Positions 55,136 to 64,000 of a stretch of 64,000 bases of DNA are shown one piece after another. Source of the stretch: Clavibacter michiganensis subsp. insidiosus (GTDB lineage: Bacteria; Actinomycetota; Actinomycetes; Actinomycetales; Microbacteriaceae); assembly GCF_002240565.1 (NCBI RefSeq), contig NZ_MZMO01000001.1, positions 1,860,001 through 1,924,000 on the forward strand, given 5' to 3'. Numbering within the stretch: position 1 is the first letter of the stretch; the number at the start of each line of letters is the position of its first letter. Under the pieces are notes generated by a model that did no database searches, was not told the origin of the DNA, and worked only from the letters and a program-made list of their open reading frames with translations. A program made the translations under genes and the position numbers.

Positions 55136-55501
55136 GCCTGTCCGCACGGCACGACGCGCCCCCCGCCTCCTCGGCGGGGGGCGCGTCGTGCGTCTGGGCT
55201 CCGGCAGCCGATCGGGACGTAGCACGGGTCGGATCCCCTGTCATCACCCCGTGTGGTGACGGCCCCTCCTCCCCGCGCGCCACCCCGTCCGGGGGTCATT
55301 TCCTAAGTGATGAAACCGTGATCAGAAAGGGATTCCGGTGACGCGGGGAACCGCTAGCTTGAGCGTGCGACGGCAAGCCGGAACGGGTCGGAGCGGATCG
55401 GGTCACCCGATGCGCACGTGCCACATGGGCGCCGCAGCTCCTGTTCCCCTCCACCCCATCCACCCTCTCCGACGCTCGTCGTCGACCACCGGAAGGCCAC
55501 C
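55136..55501. promoter_or_regulatory. Intergenic region between the two secreted paralogues
   Basis: 366 bases without a gene. It starts with the hairpin at 55149-55191; then comes a GC-rich stretch, then an unusually AT-rich segment at about 55300-55335 (GGTCATTTCCTAAGTGATGAAACC) with a nearby TAGCTT at about 55354-55359 that could be the -10 box of the second gene. The last 50 bases repeat the leader elements of the first paralogue. Confidence 0.4.
55149..55191. terminator. U-less terminator hairpin after secreted paralogue 1
   Basis: 19-bp inverted repeat: arms 55149-55167 and 55173-55191, loop TCCTC, 13 bases after the stop. No T-run. Outer stem GCACGACGCG/CGCGTCGTGC is the same as in the hairpin after the second paralogue. 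Confidence 0.8.
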
Positions 55502-56280
55502 ATGAACCGCTCACTGCCCGCCCTCGCCCTCGTCGGGGCGCTCGCCCTCGGCGGCTCGCTGCTCGCCGCGGCGCCCGCCCAGGCCGCCGCCGGGGGGACC
55601 TACTACTCGGTCCCCTTCAGCGACTCCCTCATCCTGGAGTCCTCCATCTCCGCCGACGAGCCCGGCGTCGGGTACGCGTCCTACGCGGAGTGGAAGGCCG
55701 ACGGCTTCCCGCGCCCCGTGCCCGCCGACGCGGAGTACCGCGTCCTCCCCTGGGACAGCACCGTCTTCGCCGACGTGATCGGCACGCACTCCGGCCTCAC
55801 CGCGACGCTGTCCGGCGCCGAGTGGCGCCGCGCGGGATCGCCGACCCCCACGCGCAACGTGCTCCCGATCTCCTCCCTCGTCGTCCAGTACGACACGTCC
55901 GACGAGCTGCTCGTCCGCACCGGCACGCTCTGGGGTCGGACGCCGCCGAGTGGCACACGATGACCTTCTCCGAGTGGCGGACCCTCGGCTACCCGGCCGT
56001 CGACTACCGCCCCGGGACCGGCTTCTCACGGCTGGCCTGGCTCGACACGATCGTCGGCCCGGACCCCGTCAAGGCCGGGGACGGCCCGATCGGCTACGAC
56101 ACGTGGCTCGACGCCGGTCGCCCGACGCCGAAGGTCCTGCAGGCGTTCCCGTTCGACAAGTACTGCTCCACCCCGGGCAGCGCCGAGATCCGCTACGTCG
56201 GCATGGCCGCTCCCGAGGGGCTCGCGTTGACGTTCCGCCAGTGGGTCGCCGCCGGCTCGCGGACGCCGACCGCCTGCTGA
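55502..56280 (+). pseudogene. Secreted repeat protein paralogue 2, frameshifted
   Basis: Signal peptide (MNRSLPALALVGALALGG with AQAAAG cleavage region), then the same five-repeat architecture as the upstream gene. The frame breaks at a GGGG tract, 55932-55935: up to LVRTGTLWG the first frame matches paralogue 1; after it the next frame continues SDAAEWHTMTFSEWRTLGYPAVD through to FRQWVAAGSRTPTAC. The span is 779 nt against 780 in paralogue 1; adding one base gives exactly 259 residues, identical in length. The final Cys pair is kept. As it stands, translation stops about 154 residues in. Sequencing error, pseudogenisation or phase variation are all possible. Confidence 0.88.
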
Positions 56281-56295
56281 CGCTCCCTCCCTGCA

Positions 56296-56337
56296 CACGA
56301 CGCGCCCCCTGCCTCTCGAGGCAGGGGGCGCGTCGTG
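56296..56337. terminator. Bidirectional U-less terminator hairpin between paralogue 2 and lepA
   Basis: Inverted repeat with arms 56296-56315 and 56318-56337 (20 complementary bases; the innermost pairs must open to give a loop of ~6). It is 15 bases after each of the two convergent stops. No T-run. Confidence 0.8.
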
Positions 56338-56351
56338 CGTGCGGGAGCCGG

Positions 56352-58199
<1,848 letters not shown>

Positions 58200-58309
58200 G
58201 CGTTCCTTACGGGTCTCGTCGGTGGAGCGGAACCCCGATCATCCCACGGGAGGCCCGGGGGCCGTCCCCGCGGCGCGCGGCCGACCGGCCCGACCGCGCC
58301 GCGGGACGG

Positions 58310-59292
58310 TCAGCGGCGCACGATGTCGGCGACGGCCGCATCCAGCTCCGGCCACCGGAACCGGTACCCAGCGGCCTCGAGCGTCTCCGGGACGACCCAG
58401 CGGCTCTTGAGCACGAGCTCGGGCTCGGTGCGGAACAGCCACATGCCGACCTCGAGCATCCACCGGTTCGCGGCGAGCCCGATGGGCATGCCGACCGTGC
58501 CGCGGAGGACCTTCATCAGCCGCCGGTTCGTGACGGGCGAAGGGCTCGACGCGTTGACCGGGCCCTCGAGCGACGGGGTGTCGCGCACGAAGCGGATGAT
58601 GCCGACGAGGTCGTCGATGTGCAGCCAGCTGAAGACCTGGCGGCCCTTCGTCGGCTGGAAGACGTGGTGCGCGCCCGCGCGGATCCGCGACGGGCGGCCG
58701 GGGAAGCGCCCGTCGAGCTGCGGACCGCCGAGGCCGAAGCGCGCGAGGCCGAGGAGGGGCTGCAGCGCGCCGTCGCGGCCGAGCACGATCGCGATGCGGA
58801 GCGCGACGCGGCGCGGCGCGTGGACGGCAGCTCGGGCGCGAAGAACACCCGCTCCCACGCGCGGCCGACCGACGGCGAGAAGTCCTCGCCGAGCTCGCCG
58901 GTCGACTCGGTCTGCGGACGGTCGGTGGCGTGCCGGTAGACGGTGGCGGTGGAGGCGTTGATCCAGAGCGGCACGGGCCGCGCGCTGTCGGCGACGGCGC
59001 GCGCGAGCTCGGCGGTCGTCTCGACGCGCGAGCGGAGGATCTCCCGCCGGTTCGCGACGCCGTACCGGCAGTTCACGCTCTTGCCCGCGAGGTTCACGAG
59101 GAGGTCGGCGCCGTCGACGACGCGGCGGATCCCGTCCTCGTCGCCCCAGCGCGCGTCCGCGCCGGAGCGGCCGATCGTGAGGACGCGATATCCCTCGTCG
59201 GCCAGCTCGCGGACGAGCACCTGCCCGATGAAGCCCGACGCGCCCGCGACGACCGCGGTGCGCGGGGCGGCGGTTCCCTGTGCGTCGCTCAT
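58310..59292 (-). pseudogene. TIGR01777-family SDR epimerase (YfcH-like), frameshifted
   Basis: NAD-dependent epimerase-like protein. The 5' frame (59292 to ~58825) encodes VVAGASGFIGQVLVRELADEGY, VVDGADLLVNLAGKSVNCRY, ILRSRVETTAELARAV and WINASTATVYRHATDRPQTE to WERVFFAPELPSTRR. The 3' frame (~58815 to 58310) continues RVALRIAIVLGRDGALQPL, VFSWLHIDDLVGIIRFV and the family C terminus with DUF1731. They meet at CGCGCCGCGCCGCG, a 5-bp tandem repeat. Removing one unit of five bases yields an uninterrupted protein of ~325 residues that reads STRRVALRI, exactly as the family expects. ATG overlaps the amidohydrolase stop. Disruption may be real or a read error. Confidence 0.83.
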
Positions 59293-60548
59293 GCGCCGAA
59301 GCGCGTGCGGCGCTCGACCGTCGTGCCCGTGCCGTCGGCCCAGGTGTAGACCGTGTCGCCGCCGATGATGACGTGCTCGGCGCGGGACTGGACGTCGAGC
59401 GGGTCCCCCGACCAGATCACGACGTCGGCGTCGAGGCCCGGCGTGAGCGCGCCCACGCGGTGGTCGAGGCGGAGGATCGCGGCCGGGTTCGCCGTGATGG
59501 CACGGATGGCGACGTCGGCGGGCAGCCCGTCCTTCACCGCGAAGGAGGCCTGGTGCACCAGGAAGTCGATCGGCACCACGGGCGCGTCGGTCGTGATCGC
59601 GACGAGGACGCCCGCGCGGTGCAGCGCCGCGAGGTTGGCGACGGCGCGGTCGCGGAGCTCGACCTTGGAGCGCGAGGTGATCATCGGGCCGAAGATCACC
59701 GGGATGCCGCGCTCGGCGAGCACGTCCGCGATCTTGTCGCCCTCGGTGCCGTGGTTGACCACCAGGCGGTAGCCGAACTCGTCGGCGAGGCGGATCGCGG
59801 TGGCGATGTCGTCGTGGCGGTGCGTGTGCTGGTCCCAGGCGAGCTCGCCGTCGAGCACGCGGACGAGCGTCTCCTTGCCCAGGTCGCGGGAGAACGGCTT
59901 GCCCTCCTTCGCGGCGTGGTCGCGGGCGGCGCGGTAGTCCTCCGCGTCGCGGAACGCTCGGCGGATCACCATGGCGACGCCGAGGCGCGTCGACGGCGTG
60001 CGGTCCTTGGCGCCGTAGACGCGCTTGGGGTTCTCGCCGAGCGCGCTCTTGACGCTGACGGAGTCGCTGACGAGCTGCTCGTCGATCGTGCGGCCGCCCC
60101 ACGACTTGATCGCGACGGACTGGCCGCCGATCGGGTTGCCGGAGCCGGGCTTGACGACGATGGTCGTGACGCCGCCCTTGAGCGCGTCGCGGAAGCCCTC
60201 GTCGTCGATGTCGATGGCGTCGATCGCGCGCACCGAGCTCATGTCCGGGTCTGTCATCTCGTTGGTGTCGTTGCCCGCCGGGCCGTTGGCCTCCTCGTGG
60301 ATGCCGACGTGGCCGTGCGCCTCGACGAAGCCGGGGAGCACCCAGCTGCCGGCAGCGTCGATGACGGTCGCGCCCTCGGGCACGTCGACGTCTCCGCCCT
60401 GCCCGACCGCGGCGACGAGGCCGTCGCGGAGGAGGACGGTGCCGCCGGGGATGGGCGCGCCGTCGACGGGGACGACGTGGCCGCCGACGATGGCGGTGAC
60501 GGAGGAGGCGGAGGCGCGGACGGGGGACGTGCTGTCGGAGAGGGGCAT
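59289..60548 (-). CDS. Amidohydrolase (imidazolonepropionase-like)
   Basis: A 419-residue metal-dependent hydrolase of the amidohydrolase superfamily. An N-terminal composite beta domain (VTAIVGGHVVPVDGAPIPGGTVLL) precedes VLPGFVEAHGHVGIHEE with the first metal-binding histidines, VTTIVVKPGSGNPIGG, a histidine-rich WDQHTHRHDDIATA and VVNHGTEGDKIADVLAE, then AITTDAPVVPI with the catalytic Asp, and the end GLDADVVIWSGDPLDVQSR. Clusters with imidazolonepropionase-type proteins of unknown substrate. Its stop overlaps the epimerase start. A divergent ~120-base gap separates it from the Nudix gene. Confidence 0.9.
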   Translation of the reverse strand: MPLSDSTSPVRASASSVTAIVGGHVVPVDGAPIPGGTVLLRDGLVAAVGQGGDVDVPEGATVIDAAGSWVLPGFVEAHGHVGIHEEANGPAGNDTNEMTDPDMSSVRAIDAIDIDDEGFRDALKGGVTTIVVKPGSGNPIGGQSVAIKSWGGRTIDEQLVSDSVSVKSALGENPKRVYGAKDRTPSTRLGVAMVIRRAFRDAEDYRAARDHAAKEGKPFSRDLGKETLVRVLDGELAWDQHTHRHDDIATAIRLADEFGYRLVVNHGTEGDKIADVLAERGIPVIFGPMITSRSKVELRDRAVANLAALHRAGVLVAITTDAPVVPIDFLVHQASFAVKDGLPADVAIRAITANPAAILRLDHRVGALTPGLDADVVIWSGDPLDVQSRAEHVIIGGDTVYTWADGTGTTVERRTRFGA

Positions 60549-60671
60549 GCTCCGAGCCTAGGACGCAGACGGGGCGTGACGGGCGGCGCGGGGCCTCCGC
60601 GGGCGCGGGCCTCCGCGGGTGCCGCACCCGCGGAGCGCGGGCGGTGCAGCGGGTGTCGGTACGCTCGCGGG

Positions 60672-61190
60672 ATGGGCATCCCCGACTTCATCGTCTCCCT
60701 CCGCGAGCGGATCGGCACCGCTCCCCTGTGGCTCTCGGGCGTCACCGCCGTGATCCTCGACGGGCCGCGCGTCCTCCTCGTCCGACGCAGCGACACCGGC
60801 GAGTGGGCGCCCGTGACGGGGATCCTCGATCCCGGCGAGGGGCCGGCCGTGGCCGCCTGGCGCGAGGCCGAGGAGGAGACCGGCGTGGCCGTGGAGGTGG
60901 AGCGGCTGGTGGCCGTCGGCACGACCGGCGAGATCACCTACCCCAACGGCGACCGCGCCAGCTACCTCGACCTGACGTTCCGCTGCCGCTACGTGTCGGG
61001 CGAGGCGCGCGTCAACGACGACGAGTCGCTCGAGGTCGCGTGGTGGCCGGTGGACGCGCTGCCGGACATGTCCGCCGACTTCCTCGCGCGGATCCGGAAC
61101 GCGCTCGATGACGGACCCGGGACCCGCTTCGTGCGACCCGGCGACGACGTCCCGCGTCCGGCCGGCGACGCGCGGGGCCCTGCCGCCTGA
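60672..61190 (+). CDS. Nudix hydrolase
   Basis: A 172-residue pyrophosphohydrolase. The Nudix box is G-x5-E-x7-REAEEETGV at residues 50-72, with an initial helix (IPDFIVSLRERIG) and strand VTAVILDGPRVLLVRRSDTGEWAPVTG before it. After the box come ITYPNGDRASYLDLTFRCRYVSGEARVNDDESLEVAWWPVDALP. It resembles mutator/ADP-ribose-type Nudix proteins; the substrate is undefined. The C-terminal ~20 residues are Pro/Asp/Arg-rich. Start ATG at 60672. Confidence 0.92.
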   Translation: MGIPDFIVSLRERIGTAPLWLSGVTAVILDGPRVLLVRRSDTGEWAPVTGILDPGEGPAVAAWREAEEETGVAVEVERLVAVGTTGEITYPNGDRASYLDLTFRCRYVSGEARVNDDESLEVAWWPVDALPDMSADFLARIRNALDDGPGTRFVRPGDDVPRPAGDARGPAA

Positions 61191-61325
61191 TTTCCCGGCC
61201 CGGACCTGGTATCGTCGCCTGTTGGCTTGCGTGTGATCCTCCCCGATCACGCGGTATCGCCGCAGGCGCCCTCTCTCGCTGAGCGGCAACTCATACGACG
61301 ACAATTCGAACGGAAGACATAACAC

Positions 61326-61589
61326 GTGGCAAACATCAAGTCGCAGATCAAGCGCATCGGCACCAACAAGAAGGCCCAGGAGCGCAACAAGGCCGTCAAG
61401 AGCGAGCTGAAGACGGCCATCCGCTCCGTCAAGACCGCCATCGCCGCGGGCGACAAGGACGCGGCCGTCAAGGCCGTCAGCCTCGCCGGCAAGAAGCTCG
61501 ACAAGGCCGCCAGCAAGGGCGTCATCCACAAGAACCAGGCCGCGAACCGCAAGGGCGCGATCGCCAAGCAGGTCGCCAAGATCGGCTGA
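61326..61589 (+). CDS. rpsT: 30S ribosomal protein S20
   Basis: Primary 16S rRNA-binding protein. Eighty-seven residues, extremely Lys-rich and Ala-rich, starting [22 protein letters not shown] and ending [23 protein letters not shown], the full family pattern. A long ~135-base leader precedes the gene with an imperfect hairpin GTGATC/GATCAC at about 61230-61252. The ribosome binding site is AGAC-poor (CGGAAGACAT). It stands alone, opposite holA, as in many bacteria. Confidence 0.97.
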   Translation: MANIKSQIKRIGTNKKAQERNKAVKSELKTAIRSVKTAIAAGDKDAAVKAVSLAGKKLDKAASKGVIHKNQAANRKGAIAKQVAKIG

Positions 61590-61603
61590 CCGCCCCTGGT
61601 GTG

Positions 61604-61640
61604 GACGACGGGCCCCGCGCATCGCGCGGGGCCCGTCGTC
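61604..61640. terminator. Bidirectional U-less terminator hairpin between rpsT and holA
   Basis: 17-bp perfect inverted repeat, arms 61604-61620 and 61624-61640, three-base loop ATC, 14 bases after the rpsT stop and 49 bases from the holA stop. No T-run. The base GACGACGG/CCGTCGTC is similar to the other hairpins. Confidence 0.82.
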
Positions 61641-61689
61641 GTATCCGGGTGCGGGTCGCGAGCCAGCCGGTCGGCGCCGTCGGCGACCG

Positions 61690-62718
61690 TCAGTCGCGGC
61701 CGCGGGAGGCGATGGTGCGCACCATGCGCTCCAGCGAGTAGACGGGATCGCGCCCGCCGCCCTTGACCTGCGCGTCCGCTTCGGCGAGGGCCTCGATGGC
61801 CCGGCCGAGGCCCGCGTCGTCCCACAGCTGCAGGTCGCGTCGGGCGCGGTCGACCTGCCACGGCGCCATGCCGAGCTTCGACGCGAGCTGGCCCGACGCG
61901 CCGGAGACGCCCGACACCTTCGCCATCGTGCGGATCTTCATGGCGAAGGCCGCGATGAGGGGCACCGGATCCGCGCCCGAGGTGAGCGCATGCCGGAGCA
62001 GCACGAGCGCCTCGCCGCTGCGGCCGGCGATCGCCGCGTCCGCGACCGCGAAGGCGTTGATCTCGACCCGGCCGCCGTAGTACTGGTCGACCGTGACCTC
62101 GGTGATCTCGTGGGCCGTGTCGGAGATGAGCTGCTGGCACGCCGACGCGAGCTCGCTCACGTCGTCCTGGAACGCCGCGACGAGCTGCCGCACGGCACCC
62201 GGCGTGATGGAGCGCTTCGCTGCCCGGAACTCGGCGACGGCGAAGTCGTGCTTCTCGCTGTCCTTCTTGAGCTCCGCGCACACGATCTCGATGCCGCCGC
62301 CGGTGCCCGCGCGCACGGCATCGAGGAGCTTCTTGCCGCGCACTCCCCCGGCGTGCCGGAGCACCACGTAGGTGTCGTCGGCCGGCGAGTCGAGGTAGGC
62401 CACGGCGTCGAGCAGGAACTGGTCCGAGCACTTCTCCACGTTGACGACCCGGATGAGCCGCGGCTCGGCGAAGAGGGACGGGCTCGCCAGCGTGATGAGC
62501 TCGCCCGGCGCGTACGAGTCGGCCTCGATGTCCGAGACCTCGATGCGGGGGTCCTCCGCCGTGAGGATGTCGCGGAGGCGTCGCATCGCCCGGTCGGCGA
62601 GGAGGGCCTCGGTGCCGGACACGAGGACGATGGGCGCCGGCCGCACCGCGTCCCACGGGAGCTGCGGGATGGCCGCGGAGGGCTTCGCGGCCGTGCTGCG
62701 GGACGTCCTGGTCGCCAT
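61690..62718 (-). CDS. holA: DNA polymerase III delta subunit
   Basis: Clamp-loader subunit that opens the beta clamp. The 342-residue protein has an Ala/Ser/Lys-rich N-terminal tail, then APIVLVSGTEALLADRAMRRL, SLFAEPRLIRVVNVEKC, the mid-domain DDTYVVLRHAGGVRGKKLLDAV and the three-helix C-terminal region with MAKVSGVSGASGQLASKLGMAPWQVDRARRDLQLW. Length is typical. The usual holA-comEC pair is kept: comEC lies upstream on the same strand, 93 bases away, with a hexamer repeat in the gap. Confidence 0.95.
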   Translation of the reverse strand: MATRTSRSTAAKPSAAIPQLPWDAVRPAPIVLVSGTEALLADRAMRRLRDILTAEDPRIEVSDIEADSYAPGELITLASPSLFAEPRLIRVVNVEKCSDQFLLDAVAYLDSPADDTYVVLRHAGGVRGKKLLDAVRAGTGGGIEIVCAELKKDSEKHDFAVAEFRAAKRSITPGAVRQLVAAFQDDVSELASACQQLISDTAHEITEVTVDQYYGGRVEINAFAVADAAIAGRSGEALVLLRHALTSGADPVPLIAAFAMKIRTMAKVSGVSGASGQLASKLGMAPWQVDRARRDLQLWDDAGLGRAIEALAEADAQVKGGGRDPVYSLERMVRTIASRGRD

Positions 62719-62736
62719 GCGGGTCCTTCCGGGAGC

Positions 62737-62759
62737 GTGCGGGTGCGGGTGCGGGTGCG
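62737..62759. repeat. Hexanucleotide tandem repeat upstream of holA
   Basis: GTGCGG-type unit repeated about 3.8 times (three exact GGGTGC units at 62741-62758). It lies 19-41 bases upstream of the holA start, before the GGAAGGA ribosome binding site. Each unit is 6 bp, so copy number changes would not alter a frame but might alter the leader. Confidence 0.7.
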
Positions 62760-62811
62760 TCGACGTGCACCGGGTGGCCCGGCGGTGGGCGGGTGGTCGG
62801 GCGGATCCAGG

Positions 62812-64000
62812 TTAGCCGCCGGGGGCGACGTCGCCCGGCCCCGCGACGGCGTCCGGAGGTCGTCGCGGCGCTGCGGGTCGACCGAGCGCGACCACCGCGA
62901 CGACCAGGGCGATCGCGACCGCGAGGGCGATGACGCCGACGGGCCCGGCTGCCCAGGGCACGCGGCCCGCGGGGAGACGCGACGTGACGGACGCGACCGC
63001 GGCGATCCACGATGCGGGCAGCCACGCCAGCCGCAGCACGAGACCGCCCGCCGCCGGCCAGACGGGCAGGACGACGCAGGCGACGAGCCCGCCGATGGTG
63101 GCGGGGGCGGCGGCGGGCTCGGCGAGGACGTTGGCGAGCACGCCGTGCACGGGCAGGCCGGGTTGCAGCACGAGGAGCACCGGCTGGCACGCCACCTGCG
63201 CGGCGACCGGGATCGCGAGCGCCTCGGCCAAGCGGCGCGGCATGCGGCGCGACAGGCGGTCCGCGAGCGGCGGCGCGAGCACGAGGAGCCCGGCCGTCGC
63301 CAGCACGCTCAGGGCGAAGCCGAGGTCGCGGGCCAGCCAAGGATCACCCGTGAGCAGGGCGACCACGGCCGCGGAGAGGGCGGGCAGGCCGCGGGAGGGC
63401 CGGCCGGACGCGGTGGAGACGATGAGCACGGCGGCCATGACGGCGGCGCGCAGCACGCTGGGCTGCGGGGTCACCAGGATCACGAACGCGCCAAGGGCCG
63501 CCAGCGCCGCGACCGCTCGCGCCGGTCGCCGGAGCCCGACGGCGGCCGCCAGCGCGAGCACGAGCCCCACGATGACCGCGCAGTTCGCGCCGGAGACGGC
63601 CGTGAGGTGCGTGAGCGAGCTGTCCTTCATGGTCTGCGCGAGGGCGGGCGTCACCGCCGACACGTCGCCGATCGCGAGCCCGGGCAGCAGCTGCGCCCCC
63701 GGTCCGCCGAGGTCGGCGGCGGCGCCGGCGAGGCCGGAGCGGAGGCCGTCGGCGATCCCGAACGGGCCGACGGGATCGCCCACGGGCTCGGGTGCGCCGC
63801 GCGCGAGGAGGAGGTAGGCCGCGCGATCACCAGCATCCGCGGCCCGGACGGCGGCGGTCAGCCGCACGACGGCCCCCACGCCCAGTCGATCCCGCCCGGG
63901 ACCATCGCCGGGGTCGCCGGCAGCGGCGAAGACCACGACGGGCACCGGGGCCGGCAGCAGCAGCGTGTCGTCCACCGTCCGCCCGCCCGCCTCGCGGCCG
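62812..64000 (-). CDS. comEC: ComEC/Rec2-type DNA uptake membrane protein, 5' part outside window
   Basis: The competence channel through which single-stranded DNA crosses the membrane. About 396 codons are visible; the frame is open beyond base 64000. It shows AQLLPGLAIGDVSAVTPALAQTMKDSSLTHLTAVSGANCAVIVG, the core of the Competence domain, then eight or more helices including VLRAAVMAAVLIVSTASGR and LSVLATAGLLVLAPPLADRL. The C terminus ends at residue ~GDVAPGG right after the last helix, so the metallo-beta-lactamase nuclease domain of ComEC in Bacillus is missing. Mycobacterial ComEC also lacks it. Sits upstream of holA, as expected. Confidence 0.93.
   Translation of the reverse strand, partial: GREAGGRTVDDTLLLPAPVPVVVFAAAGDPGDGPGRDRLGVGAVVRLTAAVRAADAGDRAAYLLLARGAPEPVGDPVGPFGIADGLRSGLAGAAADLGGPGAQLLPGLAIGDVSAVTPALAQTMKDSSLTHLTAVSGANCAVIVGLVLALAAAVGLRRPARAVAALAALGAFVILVTPQPSVLRAAVMAAVLIVSTASGRPSRGLPALSAAVVALLTGDPWLARDLGFALSVLATAGLLVLAPPLADRLSRRMPRRLAEALAIPVAAQVACQPVLLVLQPGLPVHGVLANVLAEPAAAPATIGGLVACVVLPVWPAAGGLVLRLAWLPASWIAAVASVTSRLPAGRVPWAAGPVGVIALAVAIALVVAVVALGRPAAPRRPPDAVAGPGDVAPGG

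Noticed and set aside
61190..61325. Riboswitch or autoregulatory element in the rpsT leader
   Set aside because: A short GTGATC/GATCAC hairpin is present, but I see no recognisable riboswitch core.

Overview
The window is very GC-rich, densely coded actinobacterial chromosome. Gene content and order (hrcA-dnaJ-rsmE-HIT-phoH-ybeY-corC-era; dnaG-dgt-dusB; lepA; rpsT/holA/comEC) and the style of the proteins point to Microbacteriaceae. A plant-associated Clavibacter-like organism is my best guess. That is an inference, because no rRNA gene is present. I see no phage, transposase, integrase or CRISPR array.

Layout. 1-10.6 kb is an exopolysaccharide region. A tightly overlapping minus-strand operon (WcaI-like glycosyltransferase, WcaF-like acetyltransferase, pyruvyl transferase, GT4, Wzy-like polymerase, GT2) is divergent from gmd-fcl, which make GDP-L-fucose, and is followed by a membrane O-acyltransferase. 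10.8-14.5 kb holds a tRNA(CAU), a GT4, a DMT-type membrane protein, peptide deformylase, tRNA-Asn and a small unknown gene. 14.5-23.3 kb is a Dpp/Opp-type peptide ABC importer with three ATPase domains, plus a 2-hydroxyacid dehydrogenase and a lactonase-type beta-propeller. 23.4-36.7 kb is housekeeping: dnaG, dgt, dusB, a FrnE-like thiol oxidoreductase with a tiny co-translated protein, ybaK, glyS, a Gfo/Idh oxidoreductase, uppS, recO, a TRIC channel gene and leuA with a leucine-codon leader. 36.7-43.0 kb holds an aminoacyl-phosphatidylglycerol synthase-like gene, a membrane-anchored esterase and a NarL/DesK-type two-component pair. 43.1-50.4 kb is the hrcA-to-era operon behind a CIRCE operator. 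50.5-64 kb holds small membrane and enzyme genes, hemW, two tandem secreted repeat proteins, lepA, a SDR-type epimerase, an amidohydrolase, a Nudix hydrolase, rpsT, holA and the 3' part of comEC.

Most noteworthy: (1) three genes, a sensor kinase, a secreted repeat protein and an epimerase, are each broken by a single frameshift located exactly in a short repeat tract, (GC)4, G4 and (CGCGC)~3. They are either contingency loci, recent pseudogenes or base-calling errors. (2) The two tandem secreted proteins are built from five ~45-residue repeats ending in a W-x3-G-x-P-x-P signature, a family I do not recognise. (3) Five very stable, U-tract-less hairpins with a shared ACGACG/CGTCGT base sit at gene ends. 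(4) A leucine leader peptide precedes leuA, with RNA pairing that covers its ribosome binding site. (5) The polysaccharide gene set predicts a fucosylated, pyruvylated and acetylated exopolymer.
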